The position numbers and the translations under genes are program-made. From Glycine soja (lineage: Eukaryota > Streptophyta > Magnoliopsida > Fabales > Fabaceae), in NCBI RefSeq assembly GCF_004193775.1, contig NC_041012.1, positions 13,537,223-13,601,222 of the forward strand: a DNA stretch of 64,000 bases, given 5' to 3'. Below, one piece after another: positions 21,301 to 32,092 of this stretch; position 1 is the stretch's first letter; every line of letters starts with the position of its first letter. The notes under the pieces are model-generated. The model was not told the DNA's origin. It did no database searches and saw nothing but the letters and a program-made list of their open reading frames with translations.

Positions 21301-24300
21301 TCAAGGCAATCCTCCATTCTCCCCCTTTTTCGGAGCCCCATGAATGTGATTGCCTAGCGTTGTTCATGTGTCCACCACATTCGAGTTTGGAGCTATGCTT
21401 CATGATTGCCTAAGTGCAGACCCTCAAGGCAATCCTCCATTCTCCCTCTTTTTTCGGAGCCCCATGAATGTTATTGCCTAGCGTTGTTCATGTGTCCTCC
21501 ACCTTCGAGTTTGGAGCTATGCTTCATCATTGCCTAAGTGTGGACCCTCAAGGCAATCCTCCATTCTCCCCCTTTTTCGGAGCCCCATGAATGTTATTGC
21601 CTAGCGCTGTTCATGTGTCCTCCACCTTCGAGTTTGGAGCTATGCTTCATGATTGCCTAAGTGCAGACCCTCAAGGCAATCCTCCATTCTCCCTCTTTTT
21701 TCGGAGCCCCATGAATGTTATTGCCTAGCGTTGTTCATGTGTCCTCCACCTTCGAGTTTGGAGCTATGCTTCATGATTGCCTAAGTGCAGACCCTCAAGG
21801 CAATCCTCCATTCTCCCTCTTTTTTCGGAGCCCCATGAATGTTATTGCCTAGCGTTGTTCATGTGTCCTCCACCTTCGAGTTTGGAGCTATGCTTCATCA
21901 TTGCCTAAGTGTGGACCCTCAAGGCAATCCTCCATTCTCCCCCTTTTTCGGAGCCCCATGAATTTTATTGCCTAGCGCTGTTCATGTGTCCTCCACCTTC
22001 GAGTATGGAGCTATGTTTCATGATTGCCTAAGTGCGGACCCTCAAGGCAATCCTCGATTCTCCCCCTTTTTTTGCGGAGCCTCATGAATGTTACTGCCTA
22101 GCGCTGTTCATGTGTCCTCCACCTGCGAGTTTGGAACTATGCTCCATGATTGCCTAAGTGCGGACCCTCAAGGCAATCCTCCATTTTCCCACCTTTTTCG
22201 GAGCCCCATGAATGTCATTGCCTAGCGCTGTTCATGTGTCCTCCACCTTCGAGTTTGGAGCTATGCTTCATGATTGCCTAAGTGCAGACCCTCAAGGCAA
22301 TCCTCCATTCTCCCCCTTTTTCGGAGCCCCATGAATGTGATTGCCTAGCGTTGTTCATGTGTCCTCCACCTTCGAGTTTGGAGCTATGGTTCATGATTGC
22401 CTAAGTGCAGACCCTCAAGGCAATCCTCCATTCTCCCACCTTTTTCGGAGCCCCATGAATGTCATTGCCTAGCGCTGTTCATGTGTCCTCCACCTTCGAG
22501 TTTGGAGCTATGCTTCATGATTGCCTAAGTGCAGACCCTCAAGGCAATCCTCATTTCTCCCTCTTTTTTCGGAGCCCCATGAATGTTATTGCCTAGCGTT
22601 GTTCATGTGTCCTCCACCTTCGAGTTTGGAGCTATGCTTCATGATTGCCTAAGTGCAGACCCTCAAGGCAATCCTCCATTCTCCCTCTTTTTTCGGAGCC
22701 CCATGAATGTTATTGCCTAGCGTTGTTCATGTGTCCTCCACCTTCGAGTTTGGAGCTATGCTTCATCATTGCCTAAGTGTGGACCCTCAAGGCAATCCTC
22801 CATTCTCCCCCTTTTTCGGAGCCCCATGAATTTTATTGCCTAGCGCTGTTCATGTGTCCTCCACCTTCGAGTATGGAGCTATGTTTCATGATTGCCTAAG
22901 TGCGGACCCTCAAGGCAATCCTCGATTCTCCCCCTTTTTTTGCGGAGCCTCATGAATGTTACTGCCTAGCGCTGTTCATGTGTCCTCCACCTGCGAGTTT
23001 GGAACTATGCTCCATGATTGCCTAAGTGCGGACCCTCAAGGCAATCCTCCATTCTCCCCCTTTTTCGGAGCCCCATGAATGTTATTGCCTAGCGCTATTC
23101 ATGTGGCCTCCACCTTCAAGTTTGGAGCTATGTTTCATGATTGCCTAAGTGCGGACCCTCAAGGCAATCCTCCATTTTCCCACCTTTTTCGGAGCCCCAT
23201 GAATGTCATTGCCTAGCGCTGTTCATGTGTCCTCCACCTTCGAGTTTGGAGCTATGCTTCATGATTGCCTAAGTGCGGACCCTCAAGCCAATCCTCCATT
23301 CTCCCCCTTTTTCGGAGCCCCATGAATGTTATTGCCTAGCGCTATTCATGTGGCCTCCACCTTCAAGTTTGGAGCTATGTTTCATGATTGCCTAAGTGCG
23401 GACCCTCAAGGCAATCCTCCATTTTCCCACCTTTTTCAGAGCCCCATGAATGTCATTGCCTAGCGCTGTTCATGTGTCCTCCACCTTCGAGTTTGGAGCT
23501 ATGCTTCATGATTGCCTAAGTGCAGACCCTCAAGGCAATCCTCCATTCTCCCTCTTTTTTCGGAGCCCCATGAATGTTATTGCCTAGCGTTGTTCATGTG
23601 TCCTCCACCTTCGAGTTTGGAGCTATGTTTCATGATTGCCTAAGTGCGGACCCTCAAGGCAATCCTCGATTCTCCCCCTTTTTTTTTGGAGCCTCATGAA
23701 TGTTATTGCCTAGCGCTTTTCATGTGTCCTCCACCTGCGAGTTTGGAGCTATGCTCCATGATTGCCTAAGTGCGGACCCTCAAGGCAATCCTCCATTCTC
23801 CCCCTTTTTCGGAGCCCCATGAATGTGATTGCCTAGCGTTGTTCATGTGTCCTCCACCTTCGAGTTTGGAGCTATGCTTCATGATTGCCTAAGTGCAGAC
23901 CCTCAAGGCAATCCTCCATTCTCCCTCTTTTTTCGGAGCCCCATGAATGTTATTGCCTAGCGTTGTTCATGTGTCCTCCACCTTCGAGTTTGGAGCTATG
24001 CTTCATCATTGCCTAAGTGTGGACCCTCAAGGCAATCCTCCATTCTCCCCCTTTTTCGGAGCCCCATGAATGTTATTGCCTAGCGCTGTTCATGTGTCCT
24101 CCACCTTCGAGTTTGGAGCTATGCTTCATGATTGCCTAAGTGCAGACCCTCAAGGCAATCCTCCATTCTCCCTCTTTTTTCGGAGCCCCATGAATGTTAT
24201 TGCCTAGCGTTGTTCATGTGTCCTCCACCTTCGAGTTTGGAGCTATGCTTCATCATTGCCTAAGTGTGGACCCTCAAGGCAATCCTCCATTCTCCCCCTT

Positions 24301-27300
24301 TTTCGGAGCCCCATGAATGTTATTGCCTAGCGCTATTCATGTGGCCTCCACCTTCAAGTTTGGAGCTATGTTTCATGATTGCCTAAGTGCGGACCCTCAA
24401 GGCAATCCTCCATTTTCCCACCTTTTTCGGAGCCCCATGAATGTCATTGCCTAGCGCTGTTCATGTGTCCTCCACCTTCGAGTTTGGAGCTATGCTTCAT
24501 GATTGCCTAAGTGCAGACCCTCAAGGCAATCCTCCATTCTCCCCCTTTTTCGGAGCCCCATGAATGTGATTGCCTAGCGTTGTTCATGTGTCCTCCACCT
24601 TCGAGTTTGGAGCTATGCTTCATGATTGCCTAAGTGCAGACCCTCAAGGCAATCCTCCATTCTCCCACCTTTTTCGGAGCCCCATGAATGTCATTGCCTA
24701 GCGCTGTTCATGTGTCCTCCACCTTCGAGTTTGGAGCTATGCTTCATGATTGCCTAAGTGCAGACCCTCAAGGCAATCCTCCATTCTCCCTCTTTTTTCG
24801 GAGCCCCATGAATGTTATTGCCTAGCGTTGTTCATGTGTCCTCCACCTTCGAGTTTGGAGCTATGCTTCATGATTGCCTAAGTGCAGACCCTCAAGGCAA
24901 TCCTCCATTCTCCCTCTTTTTTCGGAGCCCCATGAATGTTATTGCCTAGCGTTGTTCATGTGTCCTCCACCTTCGAGTTTGGAGCTATGCTTCATCATTG
25001 CCTAAGTGTGGACCCTCAAGGCAATCCTCCATTCTCCCCCTTTTTCGGAGCCCCATGAATGTTATTGCCTAGCGCTGTTCATGTGTCCTCCACCTTCGAG
25101 TTTGGAGCTATGTTTCATGATTGCCTAAGTGCGGACCCTCAAGGCAATCCTCGATTCTCCCCCTTTTTTTGCGGAGCCTCATGAATGTTACTGCCTAGCG
25201 CTGTTCATGTGTCCTCCACCTGCGAGTTTGGAACTATGCTCCATGATGGCCTAAGTGCGGACCCTCAAGGCAATCCTCCATTCTCCCCCTTTTTCGGAGC
25301 CCCATGAATGTTATTGCCTAGCGCTATTCATGTGGCCTCCACCTTCAAGTTTGGAGCTATGTTTCATGATTGCCTAAGTGCGGACCCTCAAGGCAATCCT
25401 CCATTTTCCAACCTTTTTCGGAGCCCCATGAATGTCATTGCCTAGCGCTGTTCATGTGTCCTCCACCTTCGAGTTTGGAGCTATGCTTCATGATTGCCTA
25501 AGTGCAGACCCTCAAGGCAATCCTCCATTCTCCCTCTTTTTTCGGAGCCCCATGAATGTTATTGCCTAGCGTTGTTCATGTGTCCTCCACCTTCGAGTTT
25601 GGAGCTATGCTTCATCATTGCCTAAGTGTGGACCCTCAAGGCAATCCTCCATTCTCCCCCTTTTTCGGAGCCCCATGAATGTTATTGCCTAGCGCTGTTC
25701 ATGTGTCCTCCACCTTCGAGTTTGGAGCTATGTTTCATGATTGCCTAAGTGCGGACCCTCAAGGCAATCCTTGATTCTCCCCCTTTTTTTGCGGAGCCTC
25801 ATGAATGTTACTGCCTAGCGCTGTTCATGTGTCCTCCACCTGCGAGTTTGGAACTATGCTCCATGATTGCCTAAGTGCGGACCCTCAAGGCAATCCTCCA
25901 TTCTCCCCCTTTTTCGGAGCCCCATGAATGTGATTGCCTAGCGCTGTTCATGTGTCCTCCACCTTCGAGTTTGGAGCTATGCTTTATGATTGCCTAAGTG
26001 CGGACCCTCAAGCCAATCCTCCATTCTCCCCCTTTTTCGGAGCCCCATGAATGTTATTGCCTAGCGCTATTCATGTGGCCTCCACCTTCAAGTTTGGAGC
26101 TATGTTTCATGATTGCCTAAGTGCGGACCCTCAAGGCAATCCTCCATTTTCCCACCTTTTTCGGAGCCCCATGAATGTCATTGCCTAGCGCTGTTCATGT
26201 GTCCTCCACCTTCGAGTTTGGAGCTATGCTTCATGATTGCCTAAGTGCAGACCCTCAAGGCAATCCTCCATTCTCCCCCTTTTTCGAAGCCCCATGAATG
26301 TGATTGCCTAGCGTTGTTCGTGTGTCCTCCACCTTCGAGTTTGGAGCTATGCTTCATGATTGCCTAAGTGCAGACCCTCAAGGCAATCCTCCATTCTCCC
26401 ACCTTTTTCGGAGCCCCATGAATGTCATTGCCTAGCGCTGTTCATGTGTCCTCCACCTTCGAGTTTGGAGCTATGCTTCATGATTGCCTAAGTGCAGACC
26501 CTCAAGGCAATCCTCCATTCTCCCTCTTTTTTCGGAGCCCCATGAATGTTATTGCCTAGCGTTGTTCATGTGTCCTCCACCTTCGAGTTTGGAGCTATGC
26601 TTCATGATTGCCTAAGTGCAGACCCTCAAGGCAATCCTCCATTCTCCCTCTTTTTTCGGAGCCCTATGAATGTTATTGCCTAGCGTTGTTCATGTGTCCT
26701 CCACCTTCGAGTTTGGAGCTATGCTTCATCATTGCCTAAGTGTGGACCCTCAAGGCAATCCTCCATTCTCCCCCTTTTTCGGAGCCCCATGAATGTTATT
26801 GCCTAGCGCTGTTCATGTGTCCTCCACCTTCGAGTTTGGAGCTATGTTTCATGATTGCCTAAGTGCGGACCCTCAAGGCAATCCTTGATTCTCCCCCTTT
26901 TTTTGCGGAGCCTCATGAATGTTACTGCCTAGCGCTGTTCATGTGTCCTCCACCTGCGAGTTTGGAACTATGCTCCATGATTGCCTAAGTGCGGACCCTC
27001 AAGGCAATCCTCCATTCTCCCCCTTTTTCGGAGCCCCATGAATGTGATTGCCTAGCGCTGTTCATGTGTCCTCCACCTTCGAGTTTGGAGCTATGCTTTA
27101 TGATTGCCTAAGTGCGGACCCTCAAGCCAATCCTCCATTCTCCCCCTTTTTCGGAGCCCCATGAATGTTATTGCCTAGCGCTATTCATGTGGCCTCCACC
27201 TTCAAGTTTGGAGCTATGTTTCATGATTGCCTAAGTGCGGACCCTCAAGGCAATCCTCCATTTTCCCACCTTTTTCGGAGCCCCATGAATGTCATTGCCT

Positions 27301-27950
27301 AGCGCTGTTCATGTGTCCTCCACCTTCGAGTTTGGAGCTATGCTTCATGATTGCCTAAGTGCGGACCCTCAAGGCAATCCTTCATTCTCCCCCTTTTTCG
27401 AAGCCCCATGAATGTTATTGCCTAGCGCTGTTCATGTGTCCTCCACTTTCGAGTTTGGAGTTATGCTTCATGATTGCCTAAGTGTGGACCCTCAAGGCAA
27501 TCCTCCATTCTCCCCCTTTTTCGGAGCCCCATGAATTTGCCTAGCGTTGTTCATGTGTCCTCGACCTTCGAGTTTGGAGTTATGTTTCATGATTGCCTAA
27601 GTGCGGAGCCTCAAGGCAATCCTCCATTCTCCCCTTTTTTTTTTCGGAGGCTCATGAATGTTATTGCCTAGCGCTGTTCATGTGTCCTCCACCTTCGAGT
27701 TTGGAGCTATGCTCCATGATTGCCTAAGTGCGGACCCTCAAGGCAATCCTCCATTCTCCCCTTTTTTTCGGAGCCCCATGATTGTTATTGCCTAGCGCTG
27801 TTCATGTGTCCTCCACCTTCGAGTTTGGAGCTATGTTTGATGATTGCCTAAGTGCGGACCCTCAAGTGCAATCCTCCATTCTCCACTTTTTTCGAAGCCC
27901 CATGAATGTCATTTCCTAGCGCTCTTCATGTGTCCTCCATTATCAAGCGC
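18357..27950 (+). repeat. 9.6 kb tandem array, ~124 bp unit, about 77 copies
   Basis: The unit starts GAGCCCCATGAATGTTATTG, continues CCTAGCGCTGTTCATGTGTC, CTCCACCTTCGAGTTTGGAG, CTATGCTTCATGATTGCC, TAAGTGCGGACCCTCAAGGC and ends AATCCTCCATTCTCCCCC plus a T run. Each unit has two related halves (GAGCC...CCTCCA and GGAGCTATG...CCTCCATT). Monomers differ by substitutions and by the length of the C/T run. Blocks of monomers are repeated as larger units (1116 bp and 868 bp). The array sits exactly where copy B has its 110 bp array, between the 3' UTR module and the 3' LTR, so it is an amplified Ogre 3' UTR repeat. No coding capacity. Confidence 0.95.
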
Positions 27951-28205
27951 GGAGCCTCTGGTGACTGGGAAATATGTTCTTCTGTTTTTTTTCGGATCGG
28001 TTCCTTCGCCAAACATGTGTATATGTGTATATGTATATTATATTCGTTGTTCTGGTTGTTGTTTGTATTTTGTTTTGTGTTGTACAGCAAAAAAGAAGGA
28101 GTAGAGACGAAAATCGTCATCACGGAAAGGGCAGGATGGACGAAATCAGTGTCTTATCTTTGCTTTCCTCTTATCTCCGATGAGAGGTAAGTAAAGAGGG
28201 GCAAC
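27951..28205 (+). promoter_or_regulatory. end of Ogre A internal region, with polypurine tract
   Basis: Text shared with 53337-53593 of copy B: GCGCGGAGCCTCYGGTGACT, the GGATCGGTTCCTTC block and CTTTGCTTTCCTCTTATCTC. It ends GGTAAGTAAAGAGGGGCAAC. The AAAGAGGGG tract immediately before the LTR start is the likely plus-strand primer. Confidence 0.7.
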
Positions 28206-29413
28206 TGTCATACCCTAATTTCGTCCGGGGATTATTATTTGATGATATACAACCTTTGATTGGCCGCTTCGAGATACTTGGCACCCTTTGTTGCACAATA
28301 TGTGAAGTCCCGAGACGGGCCGAAAATCAAAAGGAAGCAGGCTTACGCGATCCGTGAAAATTCCGTAATATGACAGAAATCGAAGGGAGGTGTTTTTCGC
28401 AATCCGTGAGTTTTCGTAACTTCTTCAAAAGCAAAAAAAAAGAGTAAATACATAATCCGTAGGGATTCGTAACCTTGCGGAAGGAAAATAAGTATCATTA
28501 CGAAATTCGTAAAGTTTCGTAACGTTACGGAAAAAGAATTACCAAAAAAAGGTAAAGGGGTGTATTTAGTAAAATGGGGGTGCAAATAGTAATTTTTGCA
28601 TCTGGGCCCTTCTAGAGGTTTCTGGGCAATTTCTTGCTTAAGGTTGAAGCAACCTAGCTCGCCTGCTAGGTGGCCACCACACCCCCCGTTTTGTTGAAAA
28701 ATGGAATTCCGGGGCTTCCGGGACACCCGTAATGCTTCCGTAAAATTCCCATAATCCTAAATAAGCATATTTAACTTAATACGGGTGAGAGGGAAGAGAA
28801 AAAAAGAAGAAAATCAAGTCCTATATGCTTCCGTAAGGCTTCTGTAACTTTTCTGTAAATTACGAAAGAAGGGGGGTGAACTTATCTAAATTGGGGGGTG
28901 CAAATAGCAATTTCAAAATTTTGAATGGGGCCTTCCAGAATGTTTTTTTGAAGCTGGAGGAAGCAACCCAGCTCGCCTGGGCGAGCTGGGCGGCAACCTC
29001 CTCCCCCTTTTCCCTATAAATAGGCTGAAGGGGGCTGTTCTAAGGATCCCGGATGCCCCTGGTGAGGTATTTCAGCTGTTTTGGGTGAAAAAAAATTGTT
29101 TCCGTGAAGAAAATCCAAGCTGAGGTGTTTCCGTAACGCTTCCGAGAGGTTTCCGTAAGCAAATCCATGAAGGTTTTCCTCCATTATTCACCATTCTTCA
29201 TCCGTTCTTCGTTCTTCAACGGGTAAGTTTCCAAATCGAGCTTTTCAATTCCTTCTATGTACCCGTGGTGGTCCCCATTTGTTTTGTGTACTTTTATTCT
29301 CGTTTCATTTACTTTTCGTACCCCCTTTTGACGTGCTTCAGTCATTTATTTAAGTCATTTCTCGCCTAATCTAAAAATAAAATAAATTTCCACCGATCAT
29401 TTGAATTGTATCA
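28206..29413 (+). repeat. 5' part of Ogre LTR, fused by deletion to the leader
   Basis: It begins TGTCATACCCTAATTTCGTC and follows the copy A LTR until ...CATTTGAATTGTATCA near 29413. The sequence then jumps to the leader (TTGAATTGTGTAAATATAAT, equivalent to about 7909 in copy A). The missing part is the last ~700 bp of the LTR, the primer site and ~80 bp of leader. The repeated GAATTG at the two edges may be microhomology. One hairpin copy at 28659 has also lost half (CTCGCCTGCTAGG). Confidence 0.85.
29015..29022 (+). promoter_or_regulatory. TATA box of Ogre LTR (copy A/B junction)
   Basis: TATAAATA after the GCTCGCCTGGGCGAGC hairpin and CTCCTCCCCC. Confidence 0.7.
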
Positions 29414-30044
29414 TTTTTTTGAATTGTGTAAATATAATAAATGTTGTCTTTTCCACATTTTTACACTGCATTCTAAGCACCCACGGGTTTGAGTAAAAAA
29501 GGGGCCCTATACCCGGGTCCATGGGAATTTAAGGAATGGAGGTGAATCTATGGTCATGCTAGGTCTCCGACTTGCTTGATAATAGTGAAACCTCGTCTAG
29601 AGCTTTCTCTCTTTATAATGTGTTGTCGCTGGTATTCCATACCGCCGCAATATTATTATCTTGAGTTATGATACCTCTAGAAAACAGCCATGTGAGATAT
29701 GGATCGTTGGGAGTAGTTATTAGAGACCCCTAGATATTATCCTATAGGTCCTCAAATAGGGGCATGGAGCAAACACGCTCTGTGCCATTTGTTCTCATGC
29801 ATTCTTCTGCAAATAGCACATAAATTATAGTTTTGTTGTATAGCTAGTGATATTTTGTCTCTCTAGAGTAATGTGTCACTTTTTAATACATACGTTGGGG
29901 CACCGCAATGCCTAGAACGTAGTATTAAAAAGATGGATCTTTTTCGGTCTCGTATATGTAAATTACCCCTTGTTTTTCTTTTTGTTTCATGCATGCGCAT
30001 TGCATCATTCATATCGGAGCCTTGATTCACCCCTTTTTAGGTAA
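29414..30044 (+). other. 5' leader of Ogre copy B, no coding
   Basis: Matches 7907-8280 of copy A, then unique sequence up to ORF1. The primer site is gone. No RNA gene or conserved structure seen beyond that. Confidence 0.65.
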
Positions 30045-31847
30045 ATGATGGGGACAAATCAAAACGGAAAAAGATTCTATCAAGTCAAGATTAAGGGCCT
30101 AGATGTCACAGGCCTTAAGGAGTTGGGACGGTTGATGGGACCCCTCCAAAGGCAAGCCTTCCGCAAAGTGTACGGAAAGATTTTAGATTTGACCACAGCG
30201 GAGGTATTTACGGAAGCTGTTGTATCCCTCACCCAATACTATGACCAACCGTTGAGATGCTTCACGTTTGGGGACTTCCAAATAGTACCGACTGTTGAAG
30301 AATTTGAGGAGATATTAGGATGCCCTCTTGGGGGAAGAAAACCGTATCTTTTCTCTGGGTTTCTTCCCTCCTTGAGCAAGATTGCAGCTGTGGTCGGAGA
30401 TTCGACGAGAGAGTTGGATCGTATGAAGCAAATTCGAAACGGCGTAGTGGGCCTACCGCGAAAATACTTGGAAGGCAAGGCAAGGGATATGGCGAGTCAA
30501 GAAGAGTGGGTCCCGTTTGCGGATATACTAGCTTTGCTAATCTTTGGGGTTGTCCTCTTTGCGAACGTGGACGGTTTGGTGGACCTAGCCGCAATTGATG
30601 CTTTTGACCGAAGGTGCGAGAAGAACAGCGCATGGATTGTCTGCTGTTTACCCGCTCTTTGTGTGTGGTTTGTTTCGCACCTATTCCAACAAGACATAAG
30701 GCACCCGTGTCCGCTTCAAAGTTATCACTCATGAGTCGAAAAGAGAAGAGTAGATTGGGACCAATACTTGGCTGGGATAGGAGGCAACACAATCAACTGG
30801 TTTCCTCGATGGAAGGAAGGAAAGGAGGGAGTTCTCTTCTCATGTGGGGACTACCCAAACATTCCATTGATAGGGACAAGGGGTTGTATTAACTATAATC
30901 CCGCATTTGCTATAAGACAGTTAGGGTACCCCATGAGGGGAGCACCGACGGAAGAGAGCCTCTTGCCTTTCCTTGTGAGAGATTTCAGCGTGCAAAGTTT
31001 CAAGATCGTACACAGAGTCCATAAGGCGTGGGAAAGCCCGTTAAGGAAAGATAAAGAACTTAGGGGCATCCATAATGGCATCATCGATGGTTATCATGAA
31101 TGGATAAGAGTTCATACACGAGGGTTAGATTGGCTCTCCAAGTTGAAAATTATCAACGAGGAGAACTTCGAAGCTCCAGAAGAGGATGAAGAAGTCCAAG
31201 CTCTAAAATCAGAGCTAGGAAAGGCAAGACTCGCCAAAGAAAAATTCAAGTTAGTCGCTACAGACATCCGGAAAGAGTGTGCCGGATTACGAGAGGAAAA
31301 TGCGGCTACCACAAGAGCCCTCGAACGAGAAACCAAGAGGGCTCACAAGGAAGAGCATGGCCGAGATAAATTCTGAGGAGCTTTGTGGGGCAGCAACAAT
31401 GAGCTCAAGCTCTAGAGAGAGGAAAGAGACCAGTCACGAGTACATGGCATGGTCTTAAAGGAGGAGTTAGCTGGTTGCTCAAGATCCAAGAGGAGTTTGG
31501 CCCAACACTTAGAAGCCACGGAGCAAAGCATGCTAGCTATAATAGGGCAGTACAAAGAAGAGTTAAACCAGTCTTTGACCCATGAACAAAAACTAGTAGA
31601 GGACTTCGCACAAGCGTACACCGAGAAGGAAGCAAGAGGGAGGGTGATTGATGCATTGCATCAAGAAGCGACCATGTGGATGGATAGGTTCGCCTTGACC
31701 TTAAATGGAAGTCAAGACCTCCCGCGACTACTAGCCAAAGCAAAGGCCATCGCTGAAGTGTGTTCAGCCCCAAAGCAAATTCACGGGTTAATCAATTACT
31801 GTCAACACATGATAGATTTAATGACCCATATAATTAGAAATCGTTAG
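30045..31847 (+). pseudogene. Ogre ORF1 (DUF7745-like protein)
   Basis: A single frame of about 600 codons from ATG at 30045 to TAG at 31845-31847, broken by in-frame stops at 30732 (TGA), 31374 (TGA) and 31413 (TAG). The N-terminal part resembles the extra ORF1 protein of legume Ogre elements: GLKELGRLMGPLQRQAFRKV, then TFGDFQIVPTVEEFEEILGC and a Pro/Leu-rich stretch, then GINWFPRW-like text (NTINWFPRWKEG) and GYPMRGAPTEESLLPF. The last ~220 residues are charged and predicted coiled coil (EVQALKSELGKARLAKEKFK, then KSMLAIIGQYKEEL-like heptads). ORF1 function is unknown. A segment around 30600-30720 looks shortened. ATG at 30048 is an equal start candidate. Confidence 0.82.
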
Positions 31848-32092
31848 GTTTTGTTGTAACACTTTTGTATGATCTTGGCTAGATAAAATATTTTGTTCCT
31901 TTTTTATTAAAAGAGAAGTTCTGAAACTCATCACGTTGTCTAAAACAGCCTTGAGGTGGATCCAAGTGCTCTGATCATTCATTAGCATATTCATGTTTTG
32001 GTGGCATACTCACCACTGTTTGTTTCTTTAGGGAACTCACCATAACTAAAAAAGCGCAAAGGCACCCCTATAACACCCGATCCAGAAGTAAG
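31848..32092 (+). other. spacer between ORF1 and gag
   Basis: About 245 bp with AT-rich sequence and no coding. Nothing that clearly marks a promoter or splice site. Confidence 0.5.

Larger units (their letters stand above)
5912..28205 (+). mobile_element. Ogre/Tat-lineage gypsy element, copy A (deletion derivative with giant 3' array)
   Basis: It starts with a full LTR and an Arg-type primer site, then has a leader, a decayed gag and a long non-coding 3' region with tandem repeats. It ends with the polypurine stretch GTAAAGAGGGGCAAC right before the next LTR at 28206. ORF1, protease, RT, RNase H and integrase are all absent, so this copy is non-autonomous. Very long size, a 3' ORF and tandem repeats between pol and the 3' LTR are known traits of Ogre elements. 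A solo SIRE-type LTR is nested at 11657-12516. Confidence 0.8.

Noticed and set aside
18357..27950. CRISPR-like array
   Set aside because: The repeat is ~124 bp with no unique spacers, in a plant retrotransposon. It is a tandem satellite.
27474..28190. Small ORFs at the end of the 124 bp array
   Set aside because: They are repeat units that happen to lack stops plus the PPT region; no start context or domain.
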